From positions 186,001 through 250,000 of the forward strand of contig NZ_BDBX01000024.1 in NCBI RefSeq assembly GCF_001613205.1: DNA of 64,000 nucleotides, in the 5' to 3' direction. Of the stretch, positions 38,204-47,434 are shown piece by piece. The stretch comes from Nocardia sienata NBRC 100364. GTDB taxonomy: Bacteria; Actinomycetota; Actinomycetes; Mycobacteriales; Mycobacteriaceae. Within the stretch, counting starts at the first letter, position 1. The number at the start of each line of letters is the position of its first letter. The translations under genes and the position numbers were made by a program. Under the pieces are notes generated by a model, which was given only the letters and a program-made list of their open reading frames with translations, did not search any database and was not told the DNA's origin.

Positions 38204-39292
38204 TCACTCCGGGGCGAGCCGGACCAGCATCTTGCCGGCATTCGCGCCGGACAGAACACCGAGGAAGGCGGCCGGGGCCTGGTCGAGTCCGTCGTACACC
38301 GTCTCCCGGGTGTGCAGCGTGCCGTCGGCCAGCCAGGCCGCGGCCTTGGCGATGTACTCGCCGATCAGCGGCAAATAGCTGTTCACCAGCATCCCGCGCA
38401 GTGTCAGCTCCTTGGTGGCAGCCAGGAACAGATCGGGCCCCCGCCGGCCCGGGTCGCCGTTGTAACCACTGATCGCACCGACCAGTGCGATTCGGCCGTG
38501 CGGACGCATGGCCTCGACCGCGACCCGCAGCTGGTCGCCACCGACGCTGTCCAGATAGACATCGATACCGTCGGGTGCCGCCTGTGCCAGGCGAGCGGAC
38601 AGATCGCCCGCGCGATAGTCGATGGCGGCGTCGAATCCGAACTCCTCGGTGAGCATTTCGGCCTTGACGGGTCCGCCTGCCGATCCGATCACACGGCCGG
38701 CACCGAGCACCCGGGCGAGCTGCCCGGCGACGCTGCCGACCGCACCGGCCGCGGCCGAGACGAATACCGTGTCTCCGGGACGGACCGGCGCGATATCGGT
38801 CAGAGCAGCGTAGGCGGTGAGCCCTGTGGTGCCGAGAGCACCGAGGTAGTGGTGCGGTGCTGCGAGGGTCGGGTCGACCGGCGTGGCGGTGGCGGCGTCG
38901 ATCACCGAATGTTCGCGCCAGCCCGCGAAGTGCGTGACGATGGTGCCGACGGGGACACCGGCGGCCCGGGAGGCGACCACTTCGCCCAACGCCGAACCTT
39001 CCAGCACCTCGCCCAGCCGGAACGGCGGGATATAGGAGGGCCGGTCGTCCATGCGCCCGCGCATGTACGGGTCAACCGACATCCAGGTATTGCGGACCAG
39101 GATCTCACCGTCGGCGAGGTCCTGGATCGGTGCGGTGACCAGTTCGAAGTTCGCGGCGGTCGGTGCTCCGGACGGGCGCGCGGCCAAACGGATCTCGCGC
39201 GTGGTGGTAGGCGGTGCCGATTCCACCGGGGCGGCTGTGCCGGTCGCCGGAGTCCTCGGGGTGGTCGGGTTCTGCTGGGTGTCCTCGCGCAC
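38204..39292 (-). CDS. NADPH-dependent oxidoreductase, MDR family (curcumin reductase-like)
   Basis: A 362-aa zinc-free medium-chain reductase. WMSVDPYMRGRM is the family mark. The nucleotide site is VFVSAAAGAVGSVAGQLARVLGA, and YAALTDIAPVRPGDTV precedes it. Such enzymes reduce alpha,beta-unsaturated carbonyls. GTG 39292 is chosen because AGAGAGG lies upstream; the first 25 residues are Thr/Pro-rich. Divergent from nothing and adjacent to an AraC regulator. Confidence 0.88.
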   Translation of the reverse strand: MREDTQQNPTTPRTPATGTAAPVESAPPTTTREIRLAARPSGAPTAANFELVTAPIQDLADGEILVRNTWMSVDPYMRGRMDDRPSYIPPFRLGEVLEGSALGEVVASRAAGVPVGTIVTHFAGWREHSVIDAATATPVDPTLAAPHHYLGALGTTGLTAYAALTDIAPVRPGDTVFVSAAAGAVGSVAGQLARVLGAGRVIGSAGGPVKAEMLTEEFGFDAAIDYRAGDLSARLAQAAPDGIDVYLDSVGGDQLRVAVEAMRPHGRIALVGAISGYNGDPGRRGPDLFLAATKELTLRGMLVNSYLPLIGEYIAKAAAWLADGTLHTRETVYDGLDQAPAAFLGVLSGANAGKMLVRLAPE

Positions 39293-39525
39293 GGCTTCTG
39301 CCTCTCTCGTTTCACGGACTGTCGATATCGCTAACGAGAAGCTATGGCGGTTCAGGGTCGGCTCCCAGGTCCTCGCCCGCCATGATCCGGTCCTGCCGCG
39401 CCACCGCCGCCCGGCCGGTCTCGGCTGTCTACCCGCCACCTCATGCGTGCTGTCCTGTTATCGGCACTGCCGGGACGACGCCGGGCTCCGGCATCCGGAT
39501 CAGCGGCCGGGCGGATGCGCGGCGA

Positions 39526-40623
39526 TCAGCGATTTCGATGGCCCCCCGGCGATCCGCCACTCCACCGCCGGTAGGCCTTGCGCAGCGCACGATCGTCGGT
39601 GAAGGCCAGGCGGGCCGCGACGGCGGCGGTGGTCCGGCCGGACCGCAGTAGTTCCTCGGCCCGGCGGTAGCGCGATTCGTCGAGTTCCCGGCGCCAGGTG
39701 GTGCCGTGTTCGGCCAGCCGTCGTTGCAGGGTTCGCGGGCTCACCGTCAAGCGGGCGGCGACGCCGGTCAGGGTCGGGGTACCCGCATCGATGGCGGCGG
39801 CGAGTGCGCTGCGGAAATCGTCCAGCGGTCCGGAGATCGGGCGGGCCGCGGCGAGTACGAGGTCGGCGTGGCCGCGCAGCAACTCGGCCAGAGCGGGATC
39901 GGCGCGCACCAGTGGTGCCTCGGCGTCGGCGGCGGCGAAGGTGATCGTATCGGCGGGCGCGTCGAAGTCGATGTGGCCGGTACCGAAGGCTTCGATGAGG
40001 GTCCGGTGTTCGCGCGGCGCCGGACGGCCGAAGGTGAGGCGGACGGGGACAACGGGGCGGCCGAGTCCCTCCCGTGCGCGCCTCAGGTAGTAGCCGAGTA
40101 CGTATTCGTTGATCACCGCCGCGACCCGCGGGTCGTCCGCGGAGGTACGGAAGCCGACGGTCAGCTCGCCGTCGTAATGCAGATCGAAGCCTTCGGCAGT
40201 GGCGGTGACCAGTCGGTGGTAAGGCTGGGCGGCGGCCAGCGAATCCGCGAGGGTCGCCCCGGTGGTGACGAGATAATCCCAGGTGCTGAGCCTGCCGAGC
40301 GTTGCGTCGTCGGCGACTGCGAGACCCGCGCCGGGGCCGGCGTCCGCCAGCAGTTGCCACATCTGGACCAGCGAGTGCAGGGGCACCCGGTCGAGTTCGC
40401 CGCGCAACTCGCTATCGCTGGTACCGGGGATCGTCGCCAGTCGTCCCGGGTCGGCGCCGGTCCGCAGAGCGGTGCCGCGGACCAGGCGGATCAGCTGCGA
40501 CGAGACAGTCCCGATCGTGGGATCGTTGTGCCCGGGGCGGGCAGCGGTGTAGGCGGCGTCGACGGGGTCCAGGTCAGGGGTTTGAGCGCTCGCCACGGAT
40601 GCCACGGTAGTCATCGCGGCCAT
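39526..40623 (-). CDS. AraC family transcriptional regulator
   Basis: A 365-aa regulator with an N-terminal arabinose-binding-like domain of the OruR/ArgR subgroup (TWDYLVTTGATLADSLAAAQPYH) and a C-terminal HTH_18 (VAARLTVSPRTLQRRLAEHG to KAYRRWSGGSPGGHRNR). The last helix-turn-helix core reads RLAFTDDRALRKAYRRW, close to consensus. ATG 40623 or ATG 40614 may start it. Its targets are unknown. Confidence 0.9.
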   Translation of the reverse strand: MAAMTTVASVASAQTPDLDPVDAAYTAARPGHNDPTIGTVSSQLIRLVRGTALRTGADPGRLATIPGTSDSELRGELDRVPLHSLVQMWQLLADAGPGAGLAVADDATLGRLSTWDYLVTTGATLADSLAAAQPYHRLVTATAEGFDLHYDGELTVGFRTSADDPRVAAVINEYVLGYYLRRAREGLGRPVVPVRLTFGRPAPREHRTLIEAFGTGHIDFDAPADTITFAAADAEAPLVRADPALAELLRGHADLVLAAARPISGPLDDFRSALAAAIDAGTPTLTGVAARLTVSPRTLQRRLAEHGTTWRRELDESRYRRAEELLRSGRTTAAVAARLAFTDDRALRKAYRRWSGGSPGGHRNR

Positions 40624-40700
40624 CCGGCGGACGACCCGCGGGTAACCAGAGGCGCCTCCCCATTGCCGGGGCTAGCCGAGTGAACATCCAGCAACAGCGT

Positions 40701-40706
40701 TAGGCT
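40701..40706 (+). promoter_or_regulatory. -10 box of a leaderless promoter (lpd)
   Basis: TAGGCT ends 7 nt before the lpd GTG and there is no ribosome site. Confidence 0.65.
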
Positions 40707-40713
40707 CGACACC

Positions 40714-42117
40714 GTGACTTCCCACTACGATGTCGTCGTTCTCGGTGCTGGTCCCGGCGGTTACGTCGCCGCGATCCGCGCCGCTCAACTCGGCCTGCGA
40801 ACAGCGATCGTCGAGCAGAAATACTGGGGTGGCGTGTGCCTGAACGTGGGCTGCATCCCGTCCAAGGCACTGCTGCGCAACGCGGAGCTGGCTCATATCT
40901 TCACCAAGGAAGCGAAAACCTTCGGTATCAGCGGGGAGGCGACCTTCGATTTCGGAGCGGCCTTCGATCGCAGCCGTAAGGTCGCGGACGGCCGGGTCAA
41001 GGGCGTCCACTTCCTGATGAAGAAGAACAAGATCACCGAGTACGACGGCAAGGGTTCGTTCACCGGCCCGAACGAGCTCTCGATCGAGCTCGGCAAGGGC
41101 GGCACGGAGTCGATCACCTTCGACAACGTCATCATCGCCACCGGCACCAACACCAAACTGCTGCCGGGCACCTCTCTGAGCAAGAACGTCGTCACCTACG
41201 AGGAGCAGATCCTCACCCGCGACCTGCCGGGTTCGATCCTGATCGTCGGCGCCGGCGCCATCGGCATGGAGTTCGGCTACGTCCTGCGCAACTACGGCGT
41301 CGACGTGCGCATCGTGGAATTCCTGGACCGCGCGCTGCCCAACGAGGACGCCGATGTCTCCAAGGAGATCACCAAGGCGTACAAGAAGCTCGGTATCACC
41401 ATCACCACCGGTGCGGCCGTGCAGTCCATCGACGACGACGGGTCCAAGGTCACCGTCGCGATCAAGGACAACAAGTCCGGTTCGGTCGAGACCGTCACCG
41501 TCGACAAGGTGCTGCAGGCCGTCGGCTTCGCGCCCCGGGTCGAGGGCTACGGCCTGGAGAACACCGGTGTGGCGCTCACCGACCGCGGCGCGATCGCCAT
41601 CGACGACAATATGCGCACCAATGTGCCGCATATCTACGCCATCGGCGATGTCACCGCGAAACTGCAGCTCGCGCACGTCGCGGAGGCACAGGGCGTGGTC
41701 GCGGCCGAGACCATCGGCGGCGCGGAGACGCTGACCCTGGGCGACTACCGGATGATGCCGCGCGCGACCTTCTGCCAGCCGCAGGTCGCCAGCTTCGGTC
41801 TCACCGAGCAGCAGGCGCGCGACGAGGGCTACGACGTGAAGGTCGCGACCTTCCCGTTCACCGCCAACGGCAAGGCACACGGTCTCGGCGACGCCACCGG
41901 TTTCGTCAAGCTGATCTCGGACAACAAGTACGGCGAGCTGATCGGTGGCCACCTGATCGGCCCCGACGTCTCCGAACTGCTGCCCGAACTGACCCTGGCC
42001 CAGAAGTGGGATCTCACGGTCAACGAGCTGGCCCGTAATGTGCACACGCACCCCACGCTGAGCGAGGCGCTGCAGGAGGCCATCCACGGCCTGGCCGGGC
42101 ACATGATCAACTTCTGA
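40714..42117 (+). CDS. lpd: Dihydrolipoyl dehydrogenase
   Basis: A 467-aa flavoenzyme (E3) that reoxidises lipoamide in the pyruvate and related dehydrogenase complexes. FAD site [14 protein letters not shown], redox disulfide [13 protein letters not shown] (Cys42, Cys47), NAD site [15 protein letters not shown] and the dimer-interface catalytic His in [10 protein letters not shown]. In M. tuberculosis the same protein also serves antioxidant defence. GTG start is leaderless. A strong hairpin follows. Confidence 0.97.
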   Translation: MTSHYDVVVLGAGPGGYVAAIRAAQLGLRTAIVEQKYWGGVCLNVGCIPSKALLRNAELAHIFTKEAKTFGISGEATFDFGAAFDRSRKVADGRVKGVHFLMKKNKITEYDGKGSFTGPNELSIELGKGGTESITFDNVIIATGTNTKLLPGTSLSKNVVTYEEQILTRDLPGSILIVGAGAIGMEFGYVLRNYGVDVRIVEFLDRALPNEDADVSKEITKAYKKLGITITTGAAVQSIDDDGSKVTVAIKDNKSGSVETVTVDKVLQAVGFAPRVEGYGLENTGVALTDRGAIAIDDNMRTNVPHIYAIGDVTAKLQLAHVAEAQGVVAAETIGGAETLTLGDYRMMPRATFCQPQVASFGLTEQQARDEGYDVKVATFPFTANGKAHGLGDATGFVKLISDNKYGELIGGHLIGPDVSELLPELTLAQKWDLTVNELARNVHTHPTLSEALQEAIHGLAGHMINF

Positions 42118-42137
42118 TCTCGCCCGGTTCTCGTCTC

Positions 42138-42173
42138 CCGACCCGGCATCGTGCCCGCACGGTGCCGGGTCGG
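42138..42173 (+). terminator. lpd terminator hairpin
   Basis: A 16-bp stem (CCGACCCGGCATCGTG pairing with one mismatch) with a CCCG loop starts 20 nt after the lpd stop. Confidence 0.85.
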
Positions 42174-42243
42174 TTCGTATCCGGTGGCCCGGACGGAACG
42201 AGCCGGCCGCCCGGGGCGCGGTGGGCGGGGATATATTCCGGCG

Positions 42244-42666
42244 ATGAGTACGGAACCGCTGTCCGCCCGTTTCGGGTTGACCGGCATGCGTTCGATTCTC
42301 GGGGTTTTCGCGGTTCTGTTGCTGTCCGTGGTCTTGCTCGGCGCGGTCTTCGCCGACGCCCGGATGGTGCGCACCGAGGTGCTTCGCGTCGAAACCCAGC
42401 CGCCGACCGTCGAATACGACGGTGCGACCTACCACGCGGGCCTCCTGAGGAAGGAGAGTTGGCTGCTGCACCGGCGGCTTCCGGATGTGATCATGGTCGG
42501 TCGCTACCCGCATATGGGGTACGGACATCCTGTCTACTTCGAAATCCTCGGCAACAGCGACCCCACGCTCGAATCGGCACGATGGAGCCCCGAGGGAGTC
42601 ACGGTACGCCTCGACTCGGGGCACGAGATATTCGTCCCCGCAGCATCTTTCACCGGCGGCCGCTAG
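42244..42666 (+). CDS. Hypothetical single-pass membrane protein, 140 aa
   Basis: Residues about 15-38 form one membrane helix (SILGVFAVLLLSVVLLGAVF), and the rest is a small beta-rich outer domain with no recognised family. ATG 42244 is chosen because TATATT (42232-42237) lies 6 nt upstream, a leaderless arrangement. A neighbouring ATG at 42151 lies inside the lpd terminator and is rejected. Confidence 0.7.
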   Translation: MSTEPLSARFGLTGMRSILGVFAVLLLSVVLLGAVFADARMVRTEVLRVETQPPTVEYDGATYHAGLLRKESWLLHRRLPDVIMVGRYPHMGYGHPVYFEILGNSDPTLESARWSPEGVTVRLDSGHEIFVPAASFTGGR

Positions 42667-42780
42667 TGATCTGCCGCCGTTGAGGTAGTCGAGTTCGATC
42701 TCGCACTGCGAGAGCTGGAAGGGCAGGCTTCACCGGCGTGTGAACGGATCCGCTCCACCTCATGTAGCGGTGATCATGAT

Positions 42781-43602
42781 TCATGCAACCACCGCAAGTA
42801 GTGTTGTTGCCTTCTTCGTGAGTTCCCGATCGCCACGCAACTCAGAACGCTGACGTGCCTGCTCAACTGTTATACCGCGACTGGCCAGCCGCCAGAGCGA
42901 GTCCTGGTCCATACGCACTACCGCGGTAGGTTTCTGGGCCCGCTCGGCCGTCAGGTTCCAGCTCGTCCCGTCGGAGATCACCGACCACAAACCGCCCGCC
43001 GGACCTGTGATCTCGAACTGCACCGCTGTCCCGCCCGGCCGAACCTCGGCCCGGAGCGCCCACGGCACCGCGTGCAGGAAAGTCACGAGCACCGGACGCA
43101 TCAGTGCGACCTCATCGGCGCCACGACGAGACACCGCGTCGCGGATCTGCTGCTGATGGACCCAGAACTCGGTGTACTCACGGGCAATGTCGAGCCAGGA
43201 CGGACTCGTACCAGTCCCCGCCCACGAAACGTTGAGCCGTGCGGGTCCGGCAAGATCCGCTGTCGCTGCCCAGACCCGATCCAACTCGGGGCCCAGGTGG
43301 GCGAGCAGGTCTGTGAGCACCTGGGGGCTGCACTGACGCATCGCACGGACGAACTCCCCGTTCACGCGCGTCAAATAGGCGGGCAAGGTTTCGTCGTCGG
43401 CGAACACGGCGCCATCGTGCCCGTCTCGGTTGCCGGAGATCCGCCGCATGTAGTCATTCAGGATGTGCGCGGTCACATCGGCCACGCTCCAGCCAGGGCA
43501 CACCGTCGGCTTCTTCCAGTCCGCCGAGTTCAACGACCGGAGCATCTCGAGCAGCGTCTGCCTTTCACGCTGGAACAGCGGCCGAACATCGAGTGGGATC
43601 AT
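42781..43602 (-). CDS. Maleylpyruvate isomerase/DinB-like (mycothiol-dependent) family protein
   Basis: A 273-aa member of the TIGR03083 group. The N-terminal DinB-like bundle has CPGWSVADVTAHILND with a metal-site His, and a second His in TEFWVHQQQIRDA. The C-terminal part is an SCP2-like domain (WSVISDGTSWNL). Some members use mycothiol; the reaction here is unknown. Start ATG 43602 fits the family's usual N-terminus; ATG 43629 is possible. Neither has a clear ribosome site. Confidence 0.8.
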   Translation of the reverse strand: MIPLDVRPLFQRERQTLLEMLRSLNSADWKKPTVCPGWSVADVTAHILNDYMRRISGNRDGHDGAVFADDETLPAYLTRVNGEFVRAMRQCSPQVLTDLLAHLGPELDRVWAATADLAGPARLNVSWAGTGTSPSWLDIAREYTEFWVHQQQIRDAVSRRGADEVALMRPVLVTFLHAVPWALRAEVRPGGTAVQFEITGPAGGLWSVISDGTSWNLTAERAQKPTAVVRMDQDSLWRLASRGITVEQARQRSELRGDRELTKKATTLLAVVA

Positions 43603-43930
43603 GGTCACGCAGTCAACCGTTCTCGACATCACTGTGCCACCGATTTCCGAGTCGGCCGGCCGCGCCTTTTTCTCGCCAGGCTTCAACCGTGCATGCGACA
43701 GTCTGGGTGTGGTGGGTGGTCTCGACGGTTACTCGCTGTTTTCGAGTACTCGAAAGCGCTTCGCTGCGGGGCGCCCGGCCGCTCTGTGATCCCGGTCCCA
43801 AGCGGGATCGCCCAGCATCTCGGTTGTGGAGGCCGGAACTTCGAGTGTGTCAACCCTGACGATGGTCATACCGGATGGGTGGTCGTTCGGGCGATGTGGT
43901 GGGTAGTCGCCGCTCTTAACGTCATTCGCT

Positions 43931-44899
43931 ATGCGAATCAGGGTGTGGGCCGAGACGGGCCGATGGTTGTTTGTCGCGGTACTGACAGTGTTGGCCGGTG
44001 GTGTGGTTGTGGTGTGGCTCTCCCCAGGAGGTTTGGGGCAGCCTGAGCCGATCGAGATCACCGAGGGACCTTCGGTGTCGGTGTATCGAGGGCTGGCCGG
44101 TGCCTTCGGTTCCTCCCCCGCGTTGGCGCGGTCGGTGGAGTGGCTCGGAGAGGGTTGCCTGCTGGTTTTGGGCGTGCTCTGGGCGTGGTCGGGGTGGTCG
44201 GGCTTTCGGGGCCGACAGTGGCTGTGGGTAGTGGCGGCCGGGACGACGGCACTGGGCACGGTCGGGGCATATGTGATCAGCGAGGCGGTGAAGTTGGTTG
44301 TGGATGAGGAACGGCCGTGCCGCGCGGTGGGTTCGGCGGCCGATGTCGTCGCCTGTCCGCCGGCCGGTGATTGGTCTTTTCCCAGCAATCACGCAACTCT
44401 TGCGGGGGGTCTGGCCGTGGGGCTGGTGGTCATGTGGCGCAGGTCGGCTGCTGCGGTGGTGGCGTTGATGGTCCTGGTGGTGGTATCGCGGGTGGCGGCG
44501 GGGGTCCACTACCCGCACGATGTCCTCGCGGGTTGTGTGCTCGGGGCCTGCGCGGTCGGTGCGCTGCTGGCCGTGGTGAGATCAGCGGCGCCGGTTGTGC
44601 GAGGTGGTATCCGGCGCGGCGACACCGGCCTGGAAGGCCACGACCGCAGCGGCCGCGCGGTTGTCGACGCCGAGCGTGGCCAGGATCGAACTCACATGAG
44701 TCTTGATCGTCCCCTCCACCACGGTCAACCGGCGCGCGATCTGCCCGTTGGTCAGTCCGGCACCCAGCAGGGCCAAAACTTGTCGCTCCCGCACGGTAAG
44801 CGCTTCGACCAGGGCGCGGGCGCTCGCCCGGCTATCGGTCACCGACTGCGGCCCGGAGTTCACCAGGTGGGCAACGACTCGGGCGGCGACCTTCGGTGA
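43931..44899 (+). CDS. PAP2 phosphatase with a run-on C-terminus
   Basis: A 322-aa frame. Residues 1 to about 215 form a complete PAP2 lipid phosphatase: KLVVDEERPCRA (motif 1), FPSNHATLAGGLAVG (motif 2) and RVAAGVHYPHDVLAG (motif 3). The last 105 or so residues are polar, lack helices and are the antisense of the response-regulator remnant. They look non-native, as if the original stop near 44575 were lost. The phosphatase core should still work. Confidence 0.75.
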   Translation: MRIRVWAETGRWLFVAVLTVLAGGVVVVWLSPGGLGQPEPIEITEGPSVSVYRGLAGAFGSSPALARSVEWLGEGCLLVLGVLWAWSGWSGFRGRQWLWVVAAGTTALGTVGAYVISEAVKLVVDEERPCRAVGSAADVVACPPAGDWSFPSNHATLAGGLAVGLVVMWRRSAAAVVALMVLVVVSRVAAGVHYPHDVLAGCVLGACAVGALLAVVRSAAPVVRGGIRRGDTGLEGHDRSGRAVVDAERGQDRTHMSLDRPLHHGQPARDLPVGQSGTQQGQNLSLPHGKRFDQGAGARPAIGHRLRPGVHQVGNDSGGDLR

Positions 44900-45125
44900 C
44901 AGGTAGGCGGCGCCGTCGGCCACCGCGTGGACGGCGGCGATGAGTTCCTCCGGGTCACCGGATTTGGTGAGGAATCCGGCAACCCCGCCGCTCAAGGCCT
45001 GCAGAATGTAGTCGTCCTCACCGAAAGTGGTGAGAATGATCAAGCCGGTGGATGGTGCGAGCTGCTGGATCCGGCCCGCAGCGGTGATGCCGTCCAGTCC
45101 GGGCATCTGGATGTCGAGAGCTGCA
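44582..45125 (-). pseudogene. Truncated NarL/LuxR response regulator
   Basis: The sense frame begins at the receiver's phospho-Asp (LDIQMPGLDGITAAG), continues through LIILTTFGEDDYILQALSGGVAGFLTKSGDPEELIAAV and ends with an intact LuxR HTH (LTVRERQVLALLGAGLTNGQIARRL to VSSILATLGVDNRAAA). The first half of the receiver, with the acidic pocket, is missing. The frame runs on upstream only as a shadow of the kinase remnant. It is probably non-functional as a phospho-switch. Confidence 0.85.
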
Positions 45126-45492
45126 GCTGCGCGGCACGGTCCCAGCCCGCTCTGGTCAGCGCGCGCGACAAATACCAGAGCCGACCGAAAAACCACGGCA
45201 CCATCCCGCCGGCCACGAATACAACCGAAAAGACACCGACAGCAGACGTCGAGGTCGGCCACACCGACGCCACGACCACAACCGACGCCGCCACGACGAC
45301 CCACACCGCTGCCGCAGGCCACACCGAACGCGCGTGGACGCCCGCGAAAAAACCGCACACCACCACCCCTACAACCCACCACCACTGGACCACAACCAAA
45401 CCCGCCCCCGTGACCACCGACCCCAACAACACCCCCTCCAGCCACCGCGCCGGCAACCTCGGACTTCCAGAAAGCAGCTCCGACCGATCCAC
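45118..45492 (-). pseudogene. N-terminal remnant of a sensor histidine kinase
   Basis: GTG at 45492 follows a -10-like TAAGGT by 6 nt. About 122 residues encode four hydrophobic helices (VVVQWWWVVGVVVCGFFAG and others) and then LSRALTRAGWDRAAQL, the entry to the dimerisation helix of HK_3 kinases. The His box and ATPase domain are absent. The sequence passes at CAGCTGCAGCTC (45118-45129) straight into the response-regulator gene in another frame, so an internal deletion is inferred. Confidence 0.85.
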
Positions 45493-45601
45493 ACGCTGAC
45501 CTTAGGACTCGAGGAAACATCTCCTGTACGGGTGATCAAGGGTGGCAGGTGCGTCGCCCACTACTCGCACACTGCGAGACACGCCCAAGCCGCGCGGGCG
45601 A

Positions 45602-46147
45602 TCAGAACTCGTCGCGGCGGATACGGAGGGTGGTGATGGTGGCGGCCAGACCCTCGTATTGATTGACCAGCAGCACGATTTCGATGAGGCGGCGATCGTC
45701 GTAGTAGGTGGACAGGTGCTCCCAGGCGGCATCGTCGATATCGCGGGTGCGGACCAGTTGATCGACCGCGGTGAGCAGGGCACGGTGTTTGTCGGTCCAG
45801 CCCTGCGCGTCGGCTCCGGCCCGGATCCGCTCCAGGATCTCCGGTGTGATCCCGGCCCGCCGGCCCAGGCGGATGTGGTGGTCGGTCTCGTACGCGCAGT
45901 CGCGCAGATGGGCCACCCGAAGGATGACCAGTTCGGTATCGTGCCGGCGCAGCCGCCCGCCCGGCATGAGAGTGCCGGAGAAGTGCAGCCAGCCGCGGAA
46001 CAGCCGCCCGGCCCGGCCCAGCGTGCTGAACAGCTGCGCGTCGGAGGTGCCCGAGGCACGCGAGAGCACCTGCCAGGCCGCCCAGTTCACCGGGCCCAGC
46101 TCACGGAGGCGGCCGGGTGCTATCCGTGGTCGCTCCTGCGAAACCAT
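45602..46147 (-). CDS. Carboxymuconolactone decarboxylase/AhpD-like family protein
   Basis: A 181-aa all-helical CMD-family protein. LRRHDTELVILRVAHLRDCAYETDHHIRLGRRAGIT is the core. Only the single Cys of DCAYETDHH is present, so the CxxC peroxidase site of true AhpD is missing and thiol-peroxidase activity is unlikely. ATG 46147 has GGAGAGG upstream. Its role is unknown. Confidence 0.88.
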   Translation of the reverse strand: MVSQERPRIAPGRLRELGPVNWAAWQVLSRASGTSDAQLFSTLGRAGRLFRGWLHFSGTLMPGGRLRRHDTELVILRVAHLRDCAYETDHHIRLGRRAGITPEILERIRAGADAQGWTDKHRALLTAVDQLVRTRDIDDAAWEHLSTYYDDRRLIEIVLLVNQYEGLAATITTLRIRRDEF

Positions 46148-46268
46148 CACATCGTCCTCTCCGGTGTAACTGTCGTACGATCACAGCGCCCGGCTCGGTG
46201 TGGCGCGGCTGTGCTCCCGAACCTACCTGCCGGTGTGCTGCTCGAACAGGTGGCTTTCCCGGAGCGTG

Positions 46269-46985
46269 TCACGAGCGTGTGGAATCGCCGTGATCGAGGA
46301 GTTCGGAGACCGTGACGAACCGATAGCCCTGCGCATGCAGTTTCGCCGCGATCGGGACGATGGCGGCCCGGGAGGCCGCCCCGGAGCCGTACATGGTGTG
46401 CAACAGGATGATCGATCCCGGGCGCACCTGGTCGACGGCGGCCTCGACGATGTCCTCGGTGGAGGTATTGCCGTCCTCGGGTTCGACATCCCAGGTCACC
46501 GTGGTGCGGTCGTGGTCGGCGAGGTAGTTCGGGAGGGTCCACAATTTCTTGCCGTAGGGCGGGCGGAAGGTGATGTCGCCCTGATAACCGGCGGCGCGTA
46601 TCTCGGCATCGGTACCTTCCACCTCGTCGGCCACCGTGCCGGGCGAGACCAGCACCATCCGCCGGTGGTTGTAGGTGTGGTTGCCCAGCTCGTGACCGGC
46701 CGCCACGATCGCTCGGCCCAGCTCGGGGCGGGCGGCCAGATCGCGGCCGTTGAGATAGAAGGTGGCGGGGATACCGGCGGTGGCGAGCAGATCGAGCACC
46801 TCGGGGGCGCGCTCGGACGGCCCGTCGTCCAGCGTCAGGGCCACCACCTTCTCATCGGTCTGCACGCGGTCCACCAGCCGCCCGGCCAGCTGGTAGGTCC
46901 GCGAGTTCATCAGGAAATAACCGCCGACCGCGACGATCAGTACCGTCACGACGGCAATTACCGACGCCGCCAGCCACTTTCGCAT
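46269..46985 (-). CDS. Polysaccharide deacetylase (NodB domain), membrane-anchored
   Basis: A 238-aa protein with an N-terminal signal-anchor helix (about 5-25) and a NodB domain outside the membrane. Motif 1 TLDDGP (catalytic Asp pair), motif 2 HELGNHTYNH (metal His) and motif 3 RPPYGKK are intact. Relatives deacetylate peptidoglycan or chitin-like sugars. ATG lies 6 nt after TATACA (46992-46997, minus strand), so it appears leaderless. Confidence 0.93.
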   Translation of the reverse strand: MRKWLAASVIAVVTVLIVAVGGYFLMNSRTYQLAGRLVDRVQTDEKVVALTLDDGPSERAPEVLDLLATAGIPATFYLNGRDLAARPELGRAIVAAGHELGNHTYNHRRMVLVSPGTVADEVEGTDAEIRAAGYQGDITFRPPYGKKLWTLPNYLADHDRTTVTWDVEPEDGNTSTEDIVEAAVDQVRPGSIILLHTMYGSGAASRAAIVPIAAKLHAQGYRFVTVSELLDHGDSTRS

Positions 46986-47035
46986 CCAAGGTGTATAGCA
47001 GGTGCCGGGCCGGCGGGCCAGCGTAGGAGAAGCCG

Positions 47036-47434
47036 TCAGGCGGTCCGGTCCCTACGATCCGATCCTGTTCCGGCGCTCTTGCCTCGGCGTTCGCGTTTGC
47101 CACGGGCGATCTCGGTGGCCAGGGCGTCGAGTGGCTGGGCGAACCGGGCCAGCGGATCCACCAGTTCGGCGAGCCACTCCCGGGCGTCCGCGAGCCCCTG
47201 CGGTTCCAGTGCGTAGAACCGGCGATTGGCTTCCGAGCGCACGCGGACCAGTCCGGCTTGCCGTAGCACCTTGAGGTGCTGTGATACCGCGGGCTGTGAG
47301 ATCGGGGTGTGCCCGCGGATCTCCTCGACGAGGGTGCCGGCGGAGCGTTCACCGCCGGCCACCAGTTGCAGGATCGCGCGGCGCACCGGATCGCCGAGTG
47401 CCTCGAACACGTTCGCCGGGGAGGGCCGGCCCAT
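47036..47434 (-). CDS. ArsR family transcriptional regulator
   Basis: A 132-aa winged-helix repressor: FEALGDPVRRAILQLV, then the recognition region ISQPAVSQHLKVLRQAGLVRVRSEANRRFYAL. No metal-binding Cys pair is seen, so it belongs to the ArsR group that partners with SRPBCC genes. Its start overlaps the SRPBCC stop by 1 nt (TGATG). The operator of the pair is the palindrome at 48104-48121. Confidence 0.92.
   Translation of the reverse strand: MGRPSPANVFEALGDPVRRAILQLVAGGERSAGTLVEEIRGHTPISQPAVSQHLKVLRQAGLVRVRSEANRRFYALEPQGLADAREWLAELVDPLARFAQPLDALATEIARGKRERRGKSAGTGSDRRDRTA

Noticed and set aside
40672..42624. 650-codon open frame opposite lpd
   Set aside because: Antisense shadow; it crosses the lpd terminator and the next gene.
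45130..45520. Start of the 312-codon frame that leads into the response regulator (MFPRVLRS...)
   Set aside because: Upstream of the deletion junction this frame is a Gly/Val/Arg-rich shadow of the kinase remnant, not a receiver domain.
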